A stretch of 64,000 nucleotides of DNA from Pseudonocardia phyllosphaerae (GTDB lineage Bacteria; Actinomycetota; Actinomycetes; Mycobacteriales; Pseudonocardiaceae), in NCBI RefSeq assembly GCF_046546475.1, contig NZ_JBKGXS010000009.1, positions 124,001 through 188,000 on the forward strand, written 5' to 3'. Positions 49,716-56,973 of this stretch are shown here, one piece after another. The number at the start of each line of letters is the position of its first letter. Positions within the stretch are counted from its first letter, which is position 1. The translations under genes were made by a program, and so were the position numbers. The notes under the pieces were generated by a model. It was not told where the DNA came from and did no database searches. It saw only the letters and a list, made by a program, of their open reading frames with translations.

Positions 49716-51008
49716 ATGTCCGTCGTCAGTGAGGGGAGCCGCACGCCGCACCCGCTGGTGCGCGCGCTGCGCGAGCTCCCCGAGTCCGGGCGCACCGCGT
49801 TCGGGCCGCAGGACCGTGTCGCCCCGCCCCCGCAGTGGGTGCCGGTGACGATCGCGGTCGTCCTGGCCGTGCTGTTCCTGGTCGGGGTCGGCTCGGTCGC
49901 CCCAGCCACCATGGTCGGGACGGCCGTGCTGGGCCTGCTGCTCGGCCTGGCCCTGTTCCACTCCCGGTTCGGATTCACCTCCGGCTGGCGCCAGCTCGTC
50001 GCCGTCGGGCAGGGCGCGGCGATCCGCGCGCACATGCTGATGCTGGCGACGGCGTCGGTGCTGTTCGCGGTGGTCCTGGCGTCCGGGTTCTCGCTCACCG
50101 GCGCTCCGAAGGGCCTCAGCTCGCCGATCGGGATCGGGCTGGTGATCGGGGCGTTCCTGTTCGGGCTGGGCATGCAGGTCGGCGGCTCGTGCGCGTCGGG
50201 CACGCTGTTCGCCGTCGGCAGCGGGCAGAGCGCGATCGTGCTGACCCTGTTCGGGTTCATCACCGGCTCGGTGCTCGCCGCGATCACCTACGCGTTCTGG
50301 ACGCAGACGGTCCCGCAGGGTCCCGTGGTCGACCTCGGGCAGCTGCTCGGCTACCCGCTCGCGCTGCTGCTGACGCTGGTGGTGCTGGCCGCGATCACCG
50401 CCGCGACCTGGGTCGTGGCCCGCAGGCGCACCCCGCCGCCGGTGGAGCGCCCGCCGTCGGCCCGCGGTGCCGCCCGGATCCTGCGCGGGTCCTGGCCGAT
50501 GTGGGTCGGCGCGATCGCGCTCGGCGTGCTGAACGCCGCGGTGCTGTTCGTGTCCGGGCAGCCGTGGGGCGTCACGTCGGCGTTCGCGCTGTGGGGCTCG
50601 AAGGTGCTGGCCTTCCTCGGCGTCGACGTCGCGAGCTGGACCTACTGGCAGGTCCCGGCGAACGCGAAGGCCCTGGCCTCCCCGGTGCTCGCCGACCGGA
50701 TCTCCAACCTCGACATCGGGATCATGATCGGGGCGCTGTTCGCCTCCGCACTCGGTGGCGCGTTCGTGCTGCACAAGCGGATCCCGTGGAAGCTCGGCCT
50801 CGGCGCCGTGCTCGGCGGCATCGCGATGGGCTACGGGGCGCGGCTGGCGGGCGGTTGCAACATCGGCGCCTACTTCTCCGGCATCGCCTCGTTCAGCCTG
50901 CACGGCTGGCTGTGGGCGGTCTTCGCCCTCGGCGGCACCTGGGTCGGGCTGCGGCTGCGCCCGCTGTTCGGCCTCACGAACCCGAAGCCGGCCGACTCGC
51001 TCTGCTGA
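49716..51008 (+). CDS. YeeE/YedE family transporter (thiosulfate/sulfur-compound uptake)
   Basis: A 430-aa membrane protein of the YeeE/YedE (TsuA-like) family. About ten to twelve hydrophobic helices in two repeats. Conserved cysteines of the sulfur path are present: LGMQVGGSCASGTLFAVGSG near residue 157 and RLAGGCNIGAYFSGIASFSL near 380. TsuA is a thiosulfate transporter; the E. coli paralogue YedE is linked to selenium. GAGGAGA precedes the ATG by about 6 nt, 54 nt after the upstream gene. It ties the operon to uptake of a sulfur species. A partner TusA/TsuB is not encoded next to it. Confidence 0.87.
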   Translation: MSVVSEGSRTPHPLVRALRELPESGRTAFGPQDRVAPPPQWVPVTIAVVLAVLFLVGVGSVAPATMVGTAVLGLLLGLALFHSRFGFTSGWRQLVAVGQGAAIRAHMLMLATASVLFAVVLASGFSLTGAPKGLSSPIGIGLVIGAFLFGLGMQVGGSCASGTLFAVGSGQSAIVLTLFGFITGSVLAAITYAFWTQTVPQGPVVDLGQLLGYPLALLLTLVVLAAITAATWVVARRRTPPPVERPPSARGAARILRGSWPMWVGAIALGVLNAAVLFVSGQPWGVTSAFALWGSKVLAFLGVDVASWTYWQVPANAKALASPVLADRISNLDIGIMIGALFASALGGAFVLHKRIPWKLGLGAVLGGIAMGYGARLAGGCNIGAYFSGIASFSLHGWLWAVFALGGTWVGLRLRPLFGLTNPKPADSLC

Positions 51009-51055
51009 GCGGCCTGCCGACGGACCACCACCAGCTCCCCACGGAAGGAACTCAC

Positions 51056-51325
51056 ATGTCCCCGTCCCGCACCACCCGGATCGGCCTGATCGTCGCCGGT
51101 GCCGCCGCGCTCGCGGTGCCCGGTGGCATCGCGCAGGCCGCCACGCCCGCTCCGACGGACTCGGCCCCGGGGAAGCACGCCCCGACCAGGCCCGGTCACG
51201 CCGAGCCCGGCAACACCCCGGTCTACCTGCTGCGCGACGTCCCGGCGGCGCCACTGCCGCAGGACCTGCTCACCCCGGTCGACCTGACCGGAGCGGTCTA
51301 CGGCCTGCTGCCCGGCGCGGGCTGA
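51056..51325 (+). CDS. Second small exported protein of the operon (89 aa)
   Basis: Signal peptide: RTTRIGLIVAGAAALAVPGG, cut after IAQA near 28. The mature part is about 60 aa: Pro/Ala/His linker, then TPVYLLRDVPAAPLPQDLL, TPVDLTGAVYG and a C-terminal LLPGAG. Signal peptide, the LRD-x-x-A motif and the LPG-G ending resemble the 118-aa protein at 45437, suggesting divergent paralogues that bracket the operon. GGAAGGAAC lies just before the ATG, 47 nt after the transporter stop. Function unknown. Confidence 0.7.
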   Translation: MSPSRTTRIGLIVAGAAALAVPGGIAQAATPAPTDSAPGKHAPTRPGHAEPGNTPVYLLRDVPAAPLPQDLLTPVDLTGAVYGLLPGAG

Positions 51326-51371
51326 CCCGCCCGACCGTGCCGTACCGGCGTTCGGGCGCCGGTGCGGCGGG

Positions 51372-51452
51372 CCGGCTCGCGCGGGAGCCCGCGAGCCGGT
51401 GAACCACGCCGGGGCCGTCCGGTGGTCGTCTCCGCCACCGGACGGCCCCGGC
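51372..51452. terminator. Two consecutive strong hairpins ending the operon
   Basis: CCGGCTCGCG-N8-CGCGAGCCGG (51372-51399) is followed by a very long stem whose arms start GCCGGGGCCGTCCGGTGG (51408-51425) and pair with 51435-51452. They lie between the convergent stops at 51325 and 51516 and can terminate both transcripts. Confidence 0.88.
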
Positions 51453-51515
51453 TCGTTCCGGCTCCACGGGCTCGACGACCGGGCCGCCCCCAGCCGCGCC
51501 GGTAGCTCCCCGGTG

Positions 51516-52316
51516 TCAGCTCTGCAGTACGGCCTGGATGTCGATGTCGATCCGCAGGGTGCGGCCGATCGCGAGCACCCCGGCCAGCACCGACTGGTTC
51601 CAGCTGATCGCGAACTCGTCGCGGGAGACCTCGGTGGTCGCGGTGAACGCGGCGCGCGTCCCGCCCCACGGGTCGGGGCCCGAGCCGCCGTAGACGACGT
51701 CGAGGTCCACCGGGGCGCTGACGCCCTTGAGCGTGAGCGTCCCGTGCACCGTCCAGCGCGACGAGTCGTGCCGGGTCAGCGACGTGCTCGCGTAGTGGAT
51801 CTCCGGGTGCACCTCGACGTCGAGGAAGTCGGCGTTGCGCAGGTGCGCGTCGCGGTCCGGGTCGTCGGAGTCCACCGACGCCGGGTCGATCGTCACCTCG
51901 ACGGTGCTCTTCTCGAGCGGGTCGGCGACGGTCACCGTCCCGCCGAACCGGCGCAGCCGCCCGTGGATCCGGCTCATGCCCAGGTGCAGCGCCGTGGCCT
52001 GCACGCTCGAGTGGTGCGGATCGATCGCCCAGGTCCCCGGGGCGGGCAGCACGCCGCCGCCGGTGCGGGCCAGCTCCAGCACGCCGAGGTCGACGTCGGT
52101 GCCGTCGAGCGGCACCGCCCGCGCCGAGGGCTCGAAGCCCGGCGCGACGGCGACGACCGTGTGCACCCCGGCCGCCAGCTCGTCGACGCTGAAGCCGCCG
52201 TCGGCGCGGGTCGCGGAACGGCCGCGCTGCTGCCCGGTCGTGTCCATCACGGTGACGGTGCCACCCGGCACCGGCCACCCGTCCGGGCTGGCCAGCCGCC
52301 CGTGCAGCGCGCTCAT
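51516..52316 (-). CDS. Carboxypeptidase-regulatory-like domain fused to YceI
   Basis: 266 aa. Residues 1-85 are a CarboxypepD_reg-like beta sandwich (LHGRLASPDGWPVPGGTVTV, RADGGFSVDELAAGVHTVVA). Residues 92-265 are a YceI lipocalin-like domain: GTWAIDPHHSSVQATALHLG, SVDSDDPDRDAHLRNADFLD, and TLTLKGVSAPVDLDVVY. YceI proteins bind isoprenoid-type lipids and are usually exported; no signal peptide is present here, so it is likely cytoplasmic. ATG 52316 overlaps the stop of the upstream gene by 4 nt (ATGA). Confidence 0.87.
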   Translation of the reverse strand: MSALHGRLASPDGWPVPGGTVTVMDTTGQQRGRSATRADGGFSVDELAAGVHTVVAVAPGFEPSARAVPLDGTDVDLGVLELARTGGGVLPAPGTWAIDPHHSSVQATALHLGMSRIHGRLRRFGGTVTVADPLEKSTVEVTIDPASVDSDDPDRDAHLRNADFLDVEVHPEIHYASTSLTRHDSSRWTVHGTLTLKGVSAPVDLDVVYGGSGPDPWGGTRAAFTATTEVSRDEFAISWNQSVLAGVLAIGRTLRIDIDIQAVLQS

Positions 52317-53167
52317 CGGGGTCCTCCGTTCCCGTCGGCCCGGCCCCGTGCGGGGTGCGGGCCCTGATGGTGGGGCGGTCCGTGCCGGTCGTCGGCCGGG
52401 CCGCGGGGGTCGGGGAAGCGGACCTCCACCGGTGTGGTCGCGCCGTGCTCCACCTGCACCACGCTCACCACCGGCGGGTACCCGCTCGCGGTCAGCGTGT
52501 GCTGCCCGGTCGGCAGGTCGTCGAACGCGTAGGTGCCGTCCGGGCCGGTCACGGTGGTCGCGATCGTGGTGCCGGAGCCGTCGACGACGGCGACCCGCGC
52601 CCCCTCGACCGCCCCGCCGCTCGACGACCGCACGGTCCCGCTCAGGCCCGCCCGCGCCGGCAGCGCGATCTCGACCGAGGTCCCGGCCGCGTCGAGGGTC
52701 ACCGAGCGGGCGATCGGCTGGTGCCCGGGCACGGTGACGGTCAGCGTGTGCGGGCCGGCGCCCGGGGCGACGAGCCGGAACCGGCCGTCCGGACCGGGCG
52801 CACCGCTGGCGACGACGTCGCCGAGCGCGTCGATCAGTGCGATCCCCGCCGACGGCACCGGTGCCCCGGCGGCGTCACGCAGGGCGCCGTCGAGCACTGC
52901 ACCGCCCGCGAGGGCCACGTCGTGCCGTGCGGTCCCGGCCGCGACGGCGACCAGTGCCGCCTGCGGCGGCGCGCCGGGTGCGGCGACGACGACCACGTAG
53001 GTGCCGCCGGTGGGCAGCCCGACCGCGTAGGTCCCGTCGTCGGCGCTCGCCGTGCGGCCGTGCTGGCGACCGTCCAGATCGGTGACGGTCACGACCGCAC
53101 CGCCGACGCCGCTCACGCCGTCCCGGCGGTGCACCGTTCCGGCGATGCCCGGTGTCCCGGCTGCCAC
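52313..53167 (-). CDS. Protein of three tandem carboxypeptidase-regulatory-like repeats
   Basis: A 284-aa protein with three CarboxypepD_reg-like (Ig-fold) repeats at about 5-85, 86-165 and 166-250: GIAGTVHRRDGVSGVGGAVV, VLDGALRDAAGAPVPSAGIA and GLSGTVRSSSGGAVEGARVA each open a repeat, with DDGTYAVGLPTGG, PDGRFRLVAPGAG and PDGTYAFDDLPTG later in it. The tail is His/Pro/Gly-rich. No signal peptide. GTG 53167 is chosen for AGGGGG 8 nt upstream; 53176 is an alternative. It is coupled to the YceI-fusion gene. Function unknown; a scaffold or adhesin-like role is possible. Confidence 0.8.
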   Translation of the reverse strand: MAAGTPGIAGTVHRRDGVSGVGGAVVTVTDLDGRQHGRTASADDGTYAVGLPTGGTYVVVVAAPGAPPQAALVAVAAGTARHDVALAGGAVLDGALRDAAGAPVPSAGIALIDALGDVVASGAPGPDGRFRLVAPGAGPHTLTVTVPGHQPIARSVTLDAAGTSVEIALPARAGLSGTVRSSSGGAVEGARVAVVDGSGTTIATTVTGPDGTYAFDDLPTGQHTLTASGYPPVVSVVQVEHGATTPVEVRFPDPRGPADDRHGPPHHQGPHPARGRADGNGGPR

Positions 53168-53313
53168 GTCTGCCACCCCCTGTTGTTTGTGTATGGCAAC
53201 GGTATCGCCGCCGGTGGGGCGCCCGCCCGCCGGTGTGTGGAGATCACGTCCGCCTGAGTACGGAGATCGTGACAGGACCGGGTGAACCTGGCGCGAACTG
53301 TTGCGTCGCACGG

Positions 53314-53345
53314 TGTAACCCGTGGTAACGTTACCGCCGGTTACA
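53314..53345. promoter_or_regulatory. Concentric double palindrome upstream of the diiron oxygenase
   Basis: Outer arms TGTAACC (53314-53320) and GGTTACA (53339-53345) and inner GGTAACGTTACC (53324-53335) share one centre. It lies 45-76 nt before the ATG at 53390 and is typical of an operator for a dimer-of-dimers TetR-type repressor. Confidence 0.7.
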
Positions 53346-53389
53346 GCGAGCGACGTCGCTCGGGAGCCCGAGGTCTGCGAGGAGCTGAC

Positions 53390-54307
53390 ATGACTGCCAC
53401 CGCGCCGGAACCCCAGGTCGCGCCGACCGCCGAGGACCGCCGGGACACCGCGGAGCGCCTGCTGCGGTCGTCGGAGGAGCTGTCGTTCGACCCGGCCACC
53501 CAGGTCGACTGGGAGACCCCGCTCGACGAGGACAAGTACGGCCTGAGCCCGGAGTGGTGCAGCCTCTACGGCACCGCGTACTGGGACGAGATGACCGAGG
53601 CGCAGCGCAAGGAGCTGACCCGGCACGAGGCCGCGTCCGTCGCCTCCACCGGCATCTGGTTCGAGATGATCCTGCAGCAGATGGTGCTGCGGGACTTCTA
53701 CGGCAAGGACCCGACGGACCCGTCGTTCCAGTGGGCGCTCACCGAGATCGCCGACGAGTGCCGGCACTCGATCATGTTCGCCCGCGGTGCCGCGAAGCTC
53801 GGCGCACCGGCGTACATCCCGAAGAAGATGGTCGTGGCCCTCGGCCGGATGTGTGCGATGACCTACTCCGGCGAGGCGGCGTACGCGTCGATCCTGGTCG
53901 CCGAGGAGGTCCTCGACGTCATGCAGCGGGACTGGATGCGCGACGAGCGCGTCGTCCCGTTCGTGCGGACGATCAACAACATCCACGTGGTCGAGGAGTC
54001 GCGGCACATGAAGTTCGCCCGCGAGGAGACCCGCGAGGGGCTCGCGAAGGCGGGCTGGCTGCGCCGCCAGATCAACAGCGTCGCCGTCGCGGGCGCGGCC
54101 TACTACATCGTCTCCAGCATGTGGAACGACGAGGTCTACGCCAACGCCGGCCTCGACGAGAAGCGGGCGCTGCGCGAGGCCGCGGCGAACGAGCAGCACA
54201 AGTCGATGCTGCGCTCGTCGTGCTCCGGGCTGATGGAGTTCCTGACCTCCTGCGGGCTGCTGACCCGCCCGGCGCTGTGGTTCTACCGCCGCGCCAACCT
54301 CATCTGA
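53390..54307 (+). CDS. AurF-like diiron oxygenase
   Basis: A 305-aa non-heme diiron protein of the p-aminobenzoate N-oxygenase AurF type. Seen: WETPLDEDKYGLSPEWCSLYG near residue 43, EAASVASTGIWFEMILQQM near 85, EIADECRHSIMFARGAAKL near 120 and NIHVVEESRHMKFAREETRE near 198; the two (D/E)E-x-x-H motifs provide iron ligands. GAGGAG precedes the ATG. The reductase gene follows 66 nt downstream and probably delivers electrons. Substrate unknown: N-oxygenation of an amine or a desaturation-like reaction are options. Confidence 0.82.
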   Translation: MTATAPEPQVAPTAEDRRDTAERLLRSSEELSFDPATQVDWETPLDEDKYGLSPEWCSLYGTAYWDEMTEAQRKELTRHEAASVASTGIWFEMILQQMVLRDFYGKDPTDPSFQWALTEIADECRHSIMFARGAAKLGAPAYIPKKMVVALGRMCAMTYSGEAAYASILVAEEVLDVMQRDWMRDERVVPFVRTINNIHVVEESRHMKFAREETREGLAKAGWLRRQINSVAVAGAAYYIVSSMWNDEVYANAGLDEKRALREAAANEQHKSMLRSSCSGLMEFLTSCGLLTRPALWFYRRANLI

Positions 54308-54373
54308 GTTCCCCGCCGGAGAGGTCCGCCCGAGACACTCCCCGAGACCCGCCCGAGAGACGGAGCCCGGACC

Positions 54374-55927
54374 GTGGCCTTCGCCATCACCCAGACCTGT
54401 TGCACCGACGCCTCGTGTGTCGCGGCGTGCCCGGTCAACTGCATCCACCCGACGCCGGGTGAGCCGGACTTCGGCACGACCGACATGCTCTACATCGACC
54501 CGCGGGCGTGCATCGACTGCGGTGCGTGCGCGGACGCGTGCCCGATCGACGCGGTGTTCCCGGTGGAGCGGCTCAGCGACTCGCTCAAGCCGTACGCGCA
54601 GGTCAACGCGGACTGGTACGCCGACAAGCCGGTCGCCGGGAAGCTCGAGGGCGACGCGACCGCGCGGTCGCCGCGCCCGGCGGAGGCGCCGACGTTCCAC
54701 GAGTGGCAGGCGCCGGCGTTCACCCGGACCCTGCCGTCGGACATGGCCCCGCTCGACGTCGTCGTGGTCGGGACCGGCCCGGCCGGCATGTACGCCGCGC
54801 AGGACCTGCTGCTGCACACGTCGTCGCGGGTCACGCTGGTGGACCGGCTGGAGACCCCCGGCGGGCTCGTGCGCTACGGCGTCGCGCCGGACCACCCGTC
54901 GACCAAGCGGATCGCGCACTCCTTCGGCCGGTTCCTCGACCACCCGCGTGTGCGGCTGCGGCTGGGTACCGAGGTCGGCCGGGACGTCACCGCCGCCGAG
55001 CTCGCCGCCGCGCACGACGCCGTCGTGTGGGCGGTCGGGGCGCCGGTCCCGCGCGACCTCGGCGTCGAGGGGGAGGGGCTGCCCGGCAGCGTCGCCGCCG
55101 ACGCCGTCGTGGGCTGGTACAACGGCCACCCCGACGTGGCCGCCGGCGCCGTGGACACCGGCGCGGAGCGGGTCGTCGTGGTCGGCACCGGCAACGTCGC
55201 GATCGACGTCGCCCGCATCCTGACCGCCGATCCGGACGATCTCGCCGGCACCACGATCGCCCCGGCCGCGCTGGCCGCGCTGCGCGAGGGCCGGATCCGC
55301 GAGGTCGTGCTGCTCGGCCGCCGCGGCCCGGAGTCGATCGCCGCGACCGCCCCCGAGCTGCGCGAGCTGCTCGGCCGCGACGGCGTCGACGTGGTGCTCG
55401 ACGAGCACGACCCGCGGATCACCGAGTGGCTCGACCACCCCGGTGCCGGGGAGACCGAGCCGCAGACCCTGCTCCGTCGCGCGCGCCGCGAGAAGATCGA
55501 CTGGTCGGTGCCGCCTGCGCGGCCGCGGGTCGTGCTGCGCTTCTGCACCAGTACCGAGCGGATCGTCGGCACCGCGCGTGCCGAGGGTGTGCTCACCGCC
55601 GACGGCGTGGAGATCCCGGCGGGACTGGTCGTGCGTGCCGTCGGGCGCGGCGGCCGCGCGATCCCCGGCCTGCCGTTCGACCCCGGCGCCGGGATCGTCC
55701 CGAACGTCGCCGGCCGGGTCGACGACATGCCCGGGCACTACGTCGTCGGGTGGGTCAAGCGCGGGCCGTCCGGCGGGATCGGCACGAACCGGATCGACGC
55801 CGCCGAGACGGTCGGATCGCTGCTCGACGACGCCGTCGCCGGGAACCTGCCGCAGCGGCCGTCGCGGTCGCGGCTGCGCACGGTGGTGCGCTCGCTGCGC
55901 CGCCGCCCGGCGCGCACCGGCGCCTGA
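54374..55927 (+). CDS. Ferredoxin-fused NADP reductase (FprB-like)
   Basis: 517 aa. Residues 1-60 are a 7Fe/8Fe-type ferredoxin (TCCTDASCVAACPVNC, then CIDCGACADACPIDA). From 125 an adrenodoxin-reductase-like flavoprotein: VVVVGTGPAGMYAAQDLL (FAD), LETPGGLVRYGVAPDHPSTK, VVVVGTGNVAIDVARIL near 275 (NADP), and YVVGWVKRGPSGGIGTNR near 458. Mycobacterial FprB has this architecture. It moves electrons from NADPH to a partner, most likely the diiron oxygenase encoded just upstream. GTG 54374. Confidence 0.92.
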   Translation: MAFAITQTCCTDASCVAACPVNCIHPTPGEPDFGTTDMLYIDPRACIDCGACADACPIDAVFPVERLSDSLKPYAQVNADWYADKPVAGKLEGDATARSPRPAEAPTFHEWQAPAFTRTLPSDMAPLDVVVVGTGPAGMYAAQDLLLHTSSRVTLVDRLETPGGLVRYGVAPDHPSTKRIAHSFGRFLDHPRVRLRLGTEVGRDVTAAELAAAHDAVVWAVGAPVPRDLGVEGEGLPGSVAADAVVGWYNGHPDVAAGAVDTGAERVVVVGTGNVAIDVARILTADPDDLAGTTIAPAALAALREGRIREVVLLGRRGPESIAATAPELRELLGRDGVDVVLDEHDPRITEWLDHPGAGETEPQTLLRRARREKIDWSVPPARPRVVLRFCTSTERIVGTARAEGVLTADGVEIPAGLVVRAVGRGGRAIPGLPFDPGAGIVPNVAGRVDDMPGHYVVGWVKRGPSGGIGTNRIDAAETVGSLLDDAVAGNLPQRPSRSRLRTVVRSLRRRPARTGA

Positions 55928-55996
55928 CCGGTTCCGGAGCGGGCCGGCGGGGCGGCGCCGGTCGGCCCCGGGGGCGGCTCGACTCCGGGTTGCGGC

Positions 55997-56896
55997 TCAG
56001 TCCCGGGTGGCTGCGGTGATCAGCGCCGCGACCCGGGCCACCGGTGCCGACTGTTCCGGCCGCCGTGCCAGTACCAGCGGTACCCGCACCGGGTCCCCGG
56101 CCAGCGGGACGTAGGCGACGCCGTCGAGCCGGAACGCCCGTACCGACGCCGGGACCAGCCCGAACCCCAGTCCCGCGGCGACGAACACGACCAGCGTCGC
56201 GGTCTCGCCGACCTCGACGAGCTCGGGCTCGAACCCGGCACGCCTGCACACCTCCAGCACCCGCGGCTGCATCGTCGAGCGCCGCCCCGAGGGGTGGGTG
56301 ACCAGCGGCGTCCCGGCCAGCGCTGCCGCGTCGACCGTCCCGGCGCCGGCCAGCGGGTGGTCGGCGGGCAGCACCGCGACGAGCTCCTCGTCGCGCAGCG
56401 GCTCCAGCACCGTGCCGTCCCCGGCGGGGTCCGGTGCCGGGCCCGGCCGCAGCACCGCGAGGTCGATCTCCCCGCCGTGCAGCAGGTCCAGCAGCTCCGG
56501 GCCGAGGAGCTCCCCGCGCAGCACCAGCTCCAGGTCCGGCAGCTCGGCGCGGACCCGCTGCGCGACCCGCGGGAGCACGTCGTAGGTCGCGGTGCCGACG
56601 AAGCCGACCCGCACGCGTCCGGCACGGCCGGCGGCGAGCGCGGCGAGGTCGTCGGTGGTGCGGTCGTGGTTCGCGAGGATCTCCCGGGCCCGCTCCAGCA
56701 GCAGTGCACCGGCCTCGGTCAGCTCGGCGTGCCGGGTCGAGCGCTCCAGCAGCCGGGCGCCCACCTCGTGCTCGAGCCGGTTCAGCTGCTGCGACAGCGC
56801 CGGCTGGGCGATGTGCAGGCGCGCCGCGGCCCGGCCGAAGTGCCGTTCCTCGGCCAGTGCGACGAACGACCGCAGGTGGCGCAGCTCCATGACCAC
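55997..56896 (-). CDS. LysR family regulator, divergent from the pca genes
   Basis: A 299-aa LysR-type activator. N-terminal HTH: LRHLRSFVALAEERHFGRAA, LHIAQPALSQQLNRLEHEVG; periplasmic-binding-like effector domain from about 90 (VRVGFVGTATYDVLPRVA, GFGLVPASVRAF). It faces pcaF across 77 bp that include ATCCTATG and AGTATTGG segments, so it probably activates the thiolase/CoA-transferase operon in response to a pathway intermediate such as beta-ketoadipate. ATG 56896 or 56890. Confidence 0.9.
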   Translation of the reverse strand: MVMELRHLRSFVALAEERHFGRAAARLHIAQPALSQQLNRLEHEVGARLLERSTRHAELTEAGALLLERAREILANHDRTTDDLAALAAGRAGRVRVGFVGTATYDVLPRVAQRVRAELPDLELVLRGELLGPELLDLLHGGEIDLAVLRPGPAPDPAGDGTVLEPLRDEELVAVLPADHPLAGAGTVDAAALAGTPLVTHPSGRRSTMQPRVLEVCRRAGFEPELVEVGETATLVVFVAAGLGFGLVPASVRAFRLDGVAYVPLAGDPVRVPLVLARRPEQSAPVARVAALITAATRD

Positions 56897-56973
56897 ATCC
56901 TATGCCGCTGTCTTATCAATGCGGCCGGATCGAGTATTGGACGTGATGAGTGCCGGTTCCTAGCGTGGAGTCC

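Noticed and set aside
52313..55738. A very long minus-strand open frame running through the diiron oxygenase and reductase genes
   Set aside because: It is antisense to two genes with clear motifs and ribosome sites; only the 52313-53167 part has domain similarity. High GC makes such frames common.
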